A DNA stretch of 32,723 nt from Candidatus Ulvibacter alkanivorans (GTDB lineage: Bacteria > Bacteroidota > Bacteroidia > Flavobacteriales > Flavobacteriaceae). The stretch lies in NCBI RefSeq assembly GCF_003333325.1, contig NZ_QOLC01000057.1, positions 1-32,723 of the forward strand. The letters are read 5' to 3'. The notes beneath the pieces are model-generated. The model saw only the letters and a program-made list of their open reading frames with translations, had not been told where the DNA came from and made no database searches. Below are positions 8,080 through 15,806 of this stretch, piece by piece (position 1 is the first letter of the stretch; every line of letters begins with the position of its first letter). The translations under genes and the position numbers were made by a program.

Positions 8080-8774
8080 AAAAGATATTACTAGCAGAAG
8101 ACGATATTGATTTTGGCACTATGCTGAAACGGTATTTGGAATTGAATAAATATGAAGTTACCTGGGCTAAAGACGGTAAGGATGCGCTTAAAGCATTTAC
8201 TACAGACGAATTTGACATCTGCATACTCGATGTAATGATGCCAGTAATGGATGGTTTTACCTTAGCCAAGAAAATTATTGAACTAAATCCTGAGATACCA
8301 TTTCTTTTCTTAACCGCAAGAAAGACAAAGGAAGATCGTATTAAAGGATTGCGCTTAGGTGCCGACGATTATATAGCTAAGCCTTTTGAGGCTGAAGAAT
8401 TGATCTTACGTATTCAGAATATCGTAAAACGTACGCAACAACAAAGTGTCGAATCTGAGGACGTGCCTGAGGGAAAAATTTTGGCTATTGGCGCGTATAA
8501 ATTCGATTTTCACAACTTAGAACTTAGCCTAAACGACAACACTCAAAAAATTACTGAAAAAGAGGCGCGATTACTCCTTTACCTCTTCAGAAATAAAAAT
8601 CAATTGATTCGTCGTGAGGATATTTTATCACATGTATGGAACAAAAATGATTTTTTCTCCGGAAGAAGTATGGATGTATTTATAACTCGAATAAGAAAGC
8701 ATTTAAAAGATGATTCGGCGATCGCTATCAAAAGTGTTCGTGGAATTGGATTAGAATTTAATATAAACGAGTAA
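8076..8774 (+). CDS. OmpR/PhoB-family response regulator
   Basis: A 232-residue transcription regulator. The receiver domain (1-about 118) has the acidic pocket 'EDD' at 8-10, phosphoacceptor D52 in 'ILDVMMP', the 'LTARK' switch Thr, and the conserved Lys in 'AKPFE'. The C-terminal winged helix (about 140-230) contains 'LTEKEARLLLYLFRN'-type spacing and the recognition-helix stretch 'SMDVFITRIRKHLKDD' ending 'VRGIGLEF'. It is translationally coupled to the histidine kinase. A tandem GGTTAA pair upstream of the operon is a plausible binding site. The T9SS repeat protein starts only 21 bp downstream. Confidence 0.96.
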   Translation: MKKILLAEDDIDFGTMLKRYLELNKYEVTWAKDGKDALKAFTTDEFDICILDVMMPVMDGFTLAKKIIELNPEIPFLFLTARKTKEDRIKGLRLGADDYIAKPFEAEELILRIQNIVKRTQQQSVESEDVPEGKILAIGAYKFDFHNLELSLNDNTQKITEKEARLLLYLFRNKNQLIRREDILSHVWNKNDFFSGRSMDVFITRIRKHLKDDSAIAIKSVRGIGLEFNINE

Positions 8775-8795
8775 TACTAATTTAATTTAACAAAA

Positions 8796-11708
8796 ATGAA
8801 AACAATGAAGAGAACAGTACTTTTTCTACTATGTATACTTACGGGTAGCATAGGTTTTGCGCAAGAGTACTTCGGTACGAACACCTTTGGAGATACGTCC
8901 ATAGACAATATCTTCCGTTCGGCAACAGACAGTAACGGCAACATTTACAACGCCGGCTTGTACAGTGGATCCATAACTTTAGGATCAGAAACCATTTCTT
9001 GGAGTGGTGGTAATGCCGATGGATTTGTGTCGGTACACGACAGCAACGGAAACCCAATAGATGTATTTGGTTTTGGCGGTGGCTTCGATGATGTAGCTGT
9101 AGACGTTGCTATAGATGCTAACGATAACATGTATATCACTGGATATTTCCAAGGAGCCGGCCCGAACTCATTCGATGCGGACCCGGGACCTGGTGTATTC
9201 CAACTATCACAGCCCTCACCTATTCTGAGTCGTGATTGTTTTATCATTAAGTTGGATAGTAATGGTGATTTTGTATGGGCTAAGCAAGTGAGCAACCCGT
9301 TCGGATTTGGAGCTAACGAAGATTCTAAAGCGATCGAGGTAGACAGTGCAGGTAATGTGTACATCGCTGGTTCTTTTATATTAGCAGATTTTGACCCAGA
9401 CCCTGCAGTTGACAACACAATTTTTTCTGCCGATGGTGGTGGAAGCACCGATGGATTTCTACTAAAATTAGATACCGATGGGAACTTCGTTTGGGTAAAG
9501 ATTTTAGAAGGACCGGGAGGTCTTGTAGATGTAGAGGATATCGAATTTGACGCAAATGAAGACATATTACTTACTGGTCGTTTCGTAAATAACGTAGACT
9601 TAGATCCGAATGCTGGTACAGCAACGGTAAATTCAAATGGTAATTCAGATATCTTTATGGCTAAGTGGGATACAGACGGAAACTATATTTGGGGCCAATC
9701 TTTTGGAGGTCCTGGAAATGATTTTGTAGAGTCTATTCAAGAATTGCCTTCCGGAGTGTACGTAACAGGTATGTTCTCCGGTACTGTAGATCTAGACCCA
9801 ACAGCCGGAGATAACACAGTAACTTCTAATGGTGACTGGGATGCGTTTATTTCGCAGTTCGACACCACGGGAGCTTATCAATATTCATACACTGTAGGTG
9901 GCGAAGGAAATGCCCTTTTTGAACAGGTTTATGACGTAACCGAAGGGTTTAATGGTAACCTATTTATTACAGGAAGCTTTATTGGTACGGCCGATTTCGA
10001 TAATAGTGCCAACACCGCTGAGAGTACAAGTGCTGGAATCACAGATGCGTTTATAGTGGAACTAACCACAGCTGGTGCCTACCAAAGGCATTTCACCGTA
10101 GGTGGAGACAACGATGAAACGAATACACAGATCACTTTTAACGACAACGATGATATTTTAATGTATGGAGGTTTCCGAAGTACAGATGCAGATTTTAACC
10201 CATTTGCAGAGACCGATATTATTGGGACAACCGGTTTCTTCGATGTATATATGTCGCGATTTACGCTAGTGCCTAATACAGATAATGACGAGTGCTCAGG
10301 GGCTTTCCCTATCGCTTGTGGCGAAACCTTTACAGGAGATACGTCGGGAGATACCGATTCTGGTGGAAACGCTTCTAATGATGAGTTTTTCTCTTTTACA
10401 GGCAACGGAACCACACAAATTGTAACAGTATCTACCTGTAATACGGCTGCTTACGATACTTTTCTAAGAGTATTTGAGGATTGTACATTAACAAACGAGA
10501 TCGCCGCCAATGATGACGATGCTGGTTGTTCCGGATTTACTTCTGAACTGTCGTTTGTTTCAGACGGGACTTCAACTTATTATATCATGGTTGAAGGATT
10601 TAATGCTGCGGCATCCGGTGCATTTACCTTAAGCGTAACTTGTGAAGATCCGCTTCCTAACGATTTTTGCGATACAGCTCAACCAATTTCTTGTGGTGAA
10701 ACTACCATGGGTACTACCATAGGAGCCACAGACGACTCGACGATCGCTCCAGAATGTGGTACTACCGTAACTGCGCCGGGCGTATGGTATGTATACGAAG
10801 ATACTACTGGATTAGTAACCGATATAACAGTTTCTACATGTAGTGTTGACACCGATTATGACACCAAGATCAACGTATATACAGGGGACTGTGGTGCCTT
10901 AACTTGTGTGGCCGGTAACAATGACGGAACCAACTGTACTAATTTCCAATCGGAAGTAGAATTTCAAAGTGATGGTAATTCAACCTACTACATTCTTGTA
11001 CAAGGTTTTGGTGGTGCGACGGGTAATTTCAGTTTAAACATGGAATGTACTCCTGTGCCTCCTCCAAACGATATGATAGCAAATGCGATCGATGTAGACC
11101 AAATAGGTTTTCCTTATACCGATCCGGATGTTGCCATGCCTGCGGCTACTACAGAAGGCGGTAACCCAATTGGGTGTGATATCGATGGCGCCAAAGGGGT
11201 TTGGTATAAGTTTACTTCGGAAGGAGATGGCGAGGTAACAGCAAGCATTGTTACTCCGGCAGGACCTAGCTCGGTAACCTTTTACTACGCACCCGATGAG
11301 AATGCTAATGAAACCGATCTGGAATTGGTGCAGCAAAACAGCAACCAATGTGTGGCAGGAACTTCTGCGATGATCACCACCGATCCCGGTCAGAGCTACT
11401 ATGTATACGTAGTAAATACAAACGGCCGTACCGATATCACTATCGATGGCGTTAACTTAAGCACCGGAGAACATGCATTCAACGGATTTACAATGTACCC
11501 TAATCCGGCACATGATATGATCAATTTTAGCGCTCAAGAGAATATTGAGAATATTACTATTTATTCAATTCTTGGGCAGAAAGTAATTTCACAAGAATTA
11601 GATGCAAATAATGCACAAATTGATGTATCACAATTGGCTTCAGGAACGTATATCGCAAAGGTTTCAATAAATGGCCAAGTAGGAACTTATAAGATTCTTA
11701 AAGATTAG
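8796..11708 (+). CDS. T9SS-exported SBBP-repeat and PPC-like domain protein
   Basis: A 970-residue secreted protein. A signal peptide (1-about 22, ending GSIGFA|Q) precedes seven or so beta-propeller-like repeats of SBBP type (about 25-490). These recur as 'GNVYIAGSF', 'DNMYITGYF', 'GVYVTGMFSG' followed by 'VDLDP'. Two Cys-paired PPC-like domains follow ('DECSGAFPIACGETFTGDT' at about 500, 'NDFCDTAQPISCGETTMGTT' at about 620), then a third diverged one opening 'PPNDMIANAIDVD' at about 755. The last 75 residues are a type A T9SS sorting domain ('MYPNPAHDMINFS', 'NITIYSILGQKV', 'LASGTYIAKV', 'KILKD'). It is probably surface-attached or released. The substrate is unknown; adhesion or sugar binding are possible. 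It sits 21 bp after the response regulator. Confidence 0.9.
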   Translation: MKTMKRTVLFLLCILTGSIGFAQEYFGTNTFGDTSIDNIFRSATDSNGNIYNAGLYSGSITLGSETISWSGGNADGFVSVHDSNGNPIDVFGFGGGFDDVAVDVAIDANDNMYITGYFQGAGPNSFDADPGPGVFQLSQPSPILSRDCFIIKLDSNGDFVWAKQVSNPFGFGANEDSKAIEVDSAGNVYIAGSFILADFDPDPAVDNTIFSADGGGSTDGFLLKLDTDGNFVWVKILEGPGGLVDVEDIEFDANEDILLTGRFVNNVDLDPNAGTATVNSNGNSDIFMAKWDTDGNYIWGQSFGGPGNDFVESIQELPSGVYVTGMFSGTVDLDPTAGDNTVTSNGDWDAFISQFDTTGAYQYSYTVGGEGNALFEQVYDVTEGFNGNLFITGSFIGTADFDNSANTAESTSAGITDAFIVELTTAGAYQRHFTVGGDNDETNTQITFNDNDDILMYGGFRSTDADFNPFAETDIIGTTGFFDVYMSRFTLVPNTDNDECSGAFPIACGETFTGDTSGDTDSGGNASNDEFFSFTGNGTTQIVTVSTCNTAAYDTFLRVFEDCTLTNEIAANDDDAGCSGFTSELSFVSDGTSTYYIMVEGFNAAASGAFTLSVTCEDPLPNDFCDTAQPISCGETTMGTTIGATDDSTIAPECGTTVTAPGVWYVYEDTTGLVTDITVSTCSVDTDYDTKINVYTGDCGALTCVAGNNDGTNCTNFQSEVEFQSDGNSTYYILVQGFGGATGNFSLNMECTPVPPPNDMIANAIDVDQIGFPYTDPDVAMPAATTEGGNPIGCDIDGAKGVWYKFTSEGDGEVTASIVTPAGPSSVTFYYAPDENANETDLELVQQNSNQCVAGTSAMITTDPGQSYYVYVVNTNGRTDITIDGVNLSTGEHAFNGFTMYPNPAHDMINFSAQENIENITIYSILGQKVISQELDANNAQIDVSQLASGTYIAKVSINGQVGTYKILKD

Positions 11709-11733
11709 TTAGTATCTTATAGGGTTTATTTTT

Positions 11734-11757
11734 AAAAGCAGGCTTCGGCCTGCTTTT
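11734..11757. terminator. Rho-independent terminator with UUCG loop
   Basis: The stem AAAAGCAGGC (11734-11743) and GCCTGCTTTT (11748-11757) closes a TTCG tetraloop, and the T tract continues to 11760. It lies 25 bases after the T9SS gene stop. The minus-strand QEGLA gene ends at 11759, within the T tract, so the hairpin probably serves both convergent transcripts. Confidence 0.88.
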
Positions 11758-11758
11758 T

Positions 11759-12922
11759 TTATTTTAAATTTTGAAGGATAAAATTGAGTGTTTCATTATC
11801 ATTCTCAACCGTATCAAATGCGAAGTTTTTATAGGTATTGGAAGTAGCAAGTTCCATCGATTTCCAATGATCGATCATGTTCTTATGCTCCAACGTTACC
11901 TTTCCGGCCATTAAGGGATCAAGATCCCCTTTAGATTGATAATAGTCATAGATCTTTTTAAGCCCGGTCAAGTACATATAATCTTTGGTAAATCCACCGC
12001 CTCTATGGGCACGCAAGCTAATGTTGTAGCTTTCCTCTCTATTTAATTTATACTGATTGTGTAAGAGGTCGAACGTATCACAAAAATTGAATCCCTTTCG
12101 TAGGCTATCGGCCGCCAATACGCGATATGCCAACTCTTTTAAACGATGTAGGGTCAAACAACCACTCATATATTCGCTAAAAACAGCCAAGCCTTCTTGG
12201 GTCTCGACATTGTTAGGAAACCCATTGTGGAAGATCTGTAATGGTTGGTTGAGTCCGTTAAACGTAGTCACCAAATGCACGCCTATCTCATGGTTTGCAA
12301 GCACCTTTAATTGGTTGGCACTATAACGGTGGTTTTTCTTTAGGATAAGCGTTTGTGTATTGTTTACCACCATCGCTGCGGCAGAGATCTTGGTAGAATA
12401 GCGAATGGTAAACTGAAAATCATACCGTTTTGTGAACTCCATAAAATAATCGGCAGCTTCTTCGGCACTAAATACAGGAAATAGCTCACTATCGTATTCG
12501 GCATCTTTGTAATGAAGAATAAACTGTGCATTTTCAACGTCTTTTTCTGTAGGTGTTCCAAACGATTTCAGAACATTAAAATAGAATTTTCGCCCCTGCC
12601 CTATGGTTTCAATACACTGAACAAGCCCCGAATAATCGTAGATCACATCGCGATAGAAGGCTCTTGATGCCTCGTCATTAATTGTGTCAATTTTCTGTGA
12701 GAATAACTCCTGCTGCAGTTTATGCGCATTAAAATCGATTTTTCGGTACTTGAAATTGGGGTTGACATTATATTTTGAAGCAAAGAAATTTCGCTTCTCC
12801 TGCTCTATGTTGATTGGGTTGACATAATTGAGCAACTCGATCTTTTTGACTAACTGATTTAGATTAAAATCAATTTTAAACAAATTTGGATGGGCGTCGA
12901 TCACCGCTTGGGTATGTGGCAT
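11759..12922 (-). CDS. QEGLA-motif (DUF1704) metallopeptidase-like protein
   Basis: A 387-residue protein of the DUF1704 family, often labelled 'flavohemoglobin expression-modulating QEGLA motif protein'. It contains a zinc-site pattern H-E-I-G-V-H (H211, E212, H216) and, about 27 residues later, T-Q-E-G-L-A (241-246), whose Glu243 could be the third ligand. The same family includes the eukaryotic MATCAP enzymes that trim C-terminal residues from tubulin, so a carboxypeptidase-like activity is inferred. No signal peptide is present. It is the last gene of a tight operon, 5 bp after the amidohydrolase gene. The native substrate is unknown, and a direct role with flavohemoglobin is not supported here. 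Confidence 0.88.
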   Translation of the reverse strand: MPHTQAVIDAHPNLFKIDFNLNQLVKKIELLNYVNPINIEQEKRNFFASKYNVNPNFKYRKIDFNAHKLQQELFSQKIDTINDEASRAFYRDVIYDYSGLVQCIETIGQGRKFYFNVLKSFGTPTEKDVENAQFILHYKDAEYDSELFPVFSAEEAADYFMEFTKRYDFQFTIRYSTKISAAAMVVNNTQTLILKKNHRYSANQLKVLANHEIGVHLVTTFNGLNQPLQIFHNGFPNNVETQEGLAVFSEYMSGCLTLHRLKELAYRVLAADSLRKGFNFCDTFDLLHNQYKLNREESYNISLRAHRGGGFTKDYMYLTGLKKIYDYYQSKGDLDPLMAGKVTLEHKNMIDHWKSMELATSNTYKNFAFDTVENDNETLNFILQNLK

Positions 12923-12927
12923 GGGTA

Positions 12928-13755
12928 TTACTTAAATGTATTATAGAAGGAAGTTGCGTGCTCTTTTACTTTTTTCTGAAGTTGTTGCTCGATGGCATTT
13001 ACTACTTCGGGATAAATGATCTTGCGTAATTCGTCACAATAGATTTTTTTGACCTCGGTCGCCAAAACTAAGGTATTCTGAAAGTTTTGCGTAATGTATT
13101 TTAAGAAATACCCGTTCCCTTGAAACGTATCGTTAATTCCGGCCGTCGTTTCAATTGCGTTAGGAAGATGTAGTTCGGCCAACGAATCTCGCCAGGAGGC
13201 AATTGCGTTTCCGAAGCGATCATTATCGATATTGGTCGTTCCTAAATTTATAACAGGGACCTCTCGTTCCCACCGTCTCCAGTTATAACTATGCATATCG
13301 TACACCACAACCGCAGTAAATTTTTCTTCTAATTTCTGCATCAAAGCTCTAACTACACTGTAAAATGCAGCGTGTTTCGCCAAACTTTGTTTTCTATGTC
13401 TGGGTCCTAGCGGTTCTTTCCACAGTTTTTTACCCCAAGCATCGTCGTAAATCGCATTATCGGGATCACGATTTAGGTCGTATTCAAACCTACTGTCACA
13501 ACCCGCGATAACGATAGGATGTGTTTTTACAAACTCCTTAGTACAAGGGTCTTCTTCGAACCAACGTTCGTACTCGGTATGCAAGCAATTTTCCCAAAGT
13601 TCTTTTCTGAATTGATGTCCGTCATGAACGGCACCACACACATAGGGGACATACGAATCTATCTTGATGGTGAATGAATAATCATCTGCAACGGCTTCGA
13701 AGGTACTTTCCGAAGCAATTTTCTGTATTATTTCTGAAACAGTAAGTCGTTCCAT
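12928..13755 (-). CDS. N-formylglutamate amidohydrolase-like protein
   Basis: A 275-residue member of the N-formylglutamate amidohydrolase (FGase/HutG-like) family. Visible signatures are 'VHDGHQFR' at 43-50, 'DSRFEYDLNR' at 87-96, 'YDMHSYN' at 152-158, and a C-terminal 'LATEVKKIYCDE' segment. The family hydrolyses the amide of N-formyl-glutamate in histidine breakdown, but there are no hut genes here. The gene is locked between an ATP-grasp ligase (stop and start share one base, TAATG) and a putative peptidase. A different acyl-amino-acid or peptide substrate is therefore more likely. Cytoplasmic; family call strong, substrate open. Confidence 0.87.
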   Translation of the reverse strand: MERLTVSEIIQKIASESTFEAVADDYSFTIKIDSYVPYVCGAVHDGHQFRKELWENCLHTEYERWFEEDPCTKEFVKTHPIVIAGCDSRFEYDLNRDPDNAIYDDAWGKKLWKEPLGPRHRKQSLAKHAAFYSVVRALMQKLEEKFTAVVVYDMHSYNWRRWEREVPVINLGTTNIDNDRFGNAIASWRDSLAELHLPNAIETTAGINDTFQGNGYFLKYITQNFQNTLVLATEVKKIYCDELRKIIYPEVVNAIEQQLQKKVKEHATSFYNTFK

Positions 13756-14783
13756 TAGGCTTCTTTTACGTGGTTACGAAGTTTTTGTCTACGCTCGAAA
13801 GCTGTGACGCGCTCCATTACTTTGTCTTCCACAAAATCGATGATCTTTTCCTGTACGCGCGATTTATAGACTTTGTTCATATAAGTGATCCCACCAGGCG
13901 ACAATACATTTACTTCAACCAGCATTCCATTTATCACATCAATTCCTACGAAATAGAGTCCGTCTTTCACCAATTTTGGACCAATACGACGGCATAGTTC
14001 TTTTTCTTGTTTGGTCAACGAATGCTTTTGAACCGTTCCGCCGGCACTAACATTGCTCCTATGGTCTTCTTCACCGGGCACGCGTTTCATGGCTCCTATT
14101 GGTTTTCCGTTAAGTAACAGAATTCGAACGTCACCTTGGTCCGCACCTTCTATATAGTCTTGTAAAATGACATAATTTGAAGTGCCATCCTTGTTATCGA
14201 TGTAAAAATCCAGTAAGGAGTTAATACTTTTCATCGCTCGCTTTTCAATAAGGATAACGCCCGAGCCTCCATAGCCGTTCAAGGGTTTTAAGATCATTTT
14301 ATCGGGTCCTTCTTTAATGATGTCCTTGAGGTATTTCTTATTCTTGGTTACATGAGTACGAGGAATCATCTCATTATTGCTGTCTTCGAATACGGCGGTG
14401 TATAATTTATTGTTCGCACGGCGTATCCCATCAAGATCGTTCATAATAAACACATCGTCCTTTACACTGTCTAAGAAATTAAGCATGATCATATCCAATG
14501 GCGGATTGCTACGCAGAATGATCACATCGAACCCTGCTAAGGGTAACATTTCATCATAAAATTCGGCATGGGTGTGAAACGATTTCAAACTTGAAGAAAT
14601 CTTGTCCTTGCGCTTAATACATTTCGAAAATGCAAAAGCAACGCTATCACGAATGGTCAAATTAGCCGGAGTCGTAATAGCGAGTCCGTGACCGCGTTTA
14701 ACAAATTCGTGAATTAAGGCTAAGGTAGTGTCGTCCTCGGGCTTGATTTCCTCCCATGGATACATGATAAAACAAACGTTCAT
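13755..14783 (-). CDS. GshB-like ATP-grasp amide ligase
   Basis: A 342-residue ATP-grasp enzyme closely patterned on glutathione synthetase. It has 'LRSNPPLDM' (90-98; GshB has RKDPPFD), the ATP-binding lysine and flexible loop 'KPLNGYGGSGV' (166-176), 'GDVRILLLNGKPIGAM' (217-232), the small loop 'NVSAGGT' (244-250) and the metal-binding 'GIDVINGMLVEVNVLSP' (280-296). It is about 25 residues longer at the C terminus than E. coli GshB. The window encodes bacillithiol enzyme BshA and no gshA, so glutathione synthesis is unlikely. I infer that it ligates another amino acid or peptide. It is the first gene of a three-gene operon; TAATG links it to the amidohydrolase. Confidence 0.88.
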   Translation of the reverse strand: MNVCFIMYPWEEIKPEDDTTLALIHEFVKRGHGLAITTPANLTIRDSVAFAFSKCIKRKDKISSSLKSFHTHAEFYDEMLPLAGFDVIILRSNPPLDMIMLNFLDSVKDDVFIMNDLDGIRRANNKLYTAVFEDSNNEMIPRTHVTKNKKYLKDIIKEGPDKMILKPLNGYGGSGVILIEKRAMKSINSLLDFYIDNKDGTSNYVILQDYIEGADQGDVRILLLNGKPIGAMKRVPGEEDHRSNVSAGGTVQKHSLTKQEKELCRRIGPKLVKDGLYFVGIDVINGMLVEVNVLSPGGITYMNKVYKSRVQEKIIDFVEDKVMERVTAFERRQKLRNHVKEA

Positions 14784-14806
14784 AGCAGTTGGTTATTATT
14801 TGGAAT

Positions 14807-14814
14807 TAAAGATA
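14807..14814 (-). promoter_or_regulatory. Possible -7 box for the ATP-grasp operon
   Basis: On the minus strand it reads TATCTTTA, one base from the Bacteroidota -7 consensus TAnnTTTG, 23 bp before the ATG. No clear -33 element is visible. It would give the three-gene module its own promoter, separate from the secreted-protein gene upstream. Confidence 0.3.
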
Positions 14815-14866
14815 CTAATTATCAAATAATATCACAGTCCTATCCCAGGCAATTCCCCATTTCTCC

Positions 14867-15688
14867 TTACTCGTAGATCCTAAAATTGTCGAATCCGCCA
14901 ACATCGGTATCGCCATTTTGTTGAATTCGAACTTGTAAGCCAACTGTGGTAGTACCTCCCGGTATGGACTCACTTACCGATCCTGATAAAGAGAGATCTG
15001 CGGCTCCATTAATAAGCATCACCGCCGTTTGTGGAACACCATCAATAATTAGGATGTATTCGGCATCGTCTCCGGCATCAAAACGGTAGAAATCATAATC
15101 GAACGCAACTGTCACGCCGCCCAATGCAGACGAGACATCTACTGTGTTAAAAGTAATGGTGGCGTATCCGGTCGTTCCGTTATCGCCTTCATCGTCCAGA
15201 TCACGAATGCCTAAGAAGTTATTGGTTAGGGTTGTAAGATTACTGAATATACTATTAGAAGCGTCTGTTATTCCGAAGAAACCATCGGTGCCATTGTCGA
15301 AGAAAGGAATATCGGAAGTATATCCCCAAGTGGTGCCCAAATCAAAGTTTTGAACAAGATTAGTAAAAGGCAAGGTGTTTGAACAATGCAGGTTCTCCCA
15401 AGAAGTTCCATTCCAAATTTGAAGACATTGTGTAGCTTCAACAAATACAGCAAGCCCAATATCTGTTGATGACGGATTAATTGCGTCTCTATTTGCGACA
15501 GTTGGAACCCGGGGCGGCATTAAGCCCTTGTAGGTCAAACCTCCATCACTGGTGCTACTCACTTCCAACATGGCAGCCGGTGACGGACTTGTAGTGCCAA
15601 TCCCTACTTGACCAAACAAGAATCCACTACATATTCCGAAGAAAATAAAACAAATACATGTATGCATAACTATGATTTTTGAAATCAT
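14867..15688 (-). CDS. Secreted protein with flavobacterial 'VGIGTTSP' head and beta-sandwich tail
   Basis: A 273-residue exported protein. The signal peptide is hydrophobic to about residue 26 ('FFGICSGFLFG|QVG'); an ATG seven codons in (15667) is an equally possible start. The mature N terminus has 'QVGIGTTSPSPAAMLEV', and 'LQIWNGTSWENLHC' lies at about 98-111. This pattern is common in large flavobacterial surface proteins, where it recalls tail-fibre-like modules. Residues 115-273 form a Gly/Asp-rich beta domain ('YDFYRFDAGDDAEYILIIDG', 'GGFDNFRIYE') resembling a jelly-roll carbohydrate-binding module. There is no T9SS sorting tail. It has a good promoter candidate 71 bp upstream. Function unknown. 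Confidence 0.75.
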   Translation of the reverse strand: MISKIIVMHTCICFIFFGICSGFLFGQVGIGTTSPSPAAMLEVSSTSDGGLTYKGLMPPRVPTVANRDAINPSSTDIGLAVFVEATQCLQIWNGTSWENLHCSNTLPFTNLVQNFDLGTTWGYTSDIPFFDNGTDGFFGITDASNSIFSNLTTLTNNFLGIRDLDDEGDNGTTGYATITFNTVDVSSALGGVTVAFDYDFYRFDAGDDAEYILIIDGVPQTAVMLINGAADLSLSGSVSESIPGGTTTVGLQVRIQQNGDTDVGGFDNFRIYE

Positions 15689-15758
15689 AGCACAGCAGTT
15701 TCATTTAGAAAAGGAGCCTAGGCTGTTAACAATGTTAGTTGCAACAGACTAGCTACTT

Positions 15759-15766
15759 CAAACATA
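15759..15766 (-). promoter_or_regulatory. Candidate promoter -7 box for the secreted-protein gene
   Basis: The minus-strand TATGTTTG matches the Bacteroidota -7 consensus TAnnTTTG exactly, 71 bp before the ATG at 15688. The -33 element is weak. The 118-bp gap after the symporter gene supports a separate transcript. Confidence 0.45.
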
Positions 15767-15806
15767 CAAATTGCTTCCGTATTAGTGAATTACAATTTGT
15801 CGTGAT

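Noticed and set aside
8945..9565. A 206-codon open frame on the minus strand inside the T9SS protein gene
   Set aside because: It is antisense to Gly/Asp-rich repeats whose codon pattern keeps the opposite frame open. The product has low-complexity Ser/Pro/Ala composition and no domain.
10079..10414. A 111-codon minus-strand frame opposite the PPC-like domain
   Set aside because: It is also a shadow of repeat coding sequence, with no start context or recognisable motif.
13755..14783. Calling the ATP-grasp gene gshB (glutathione synthetase)
   Set aside because: There is no gshA, the window carries bshA, and the operon partners are amide hydrolases; only the fold is supported.
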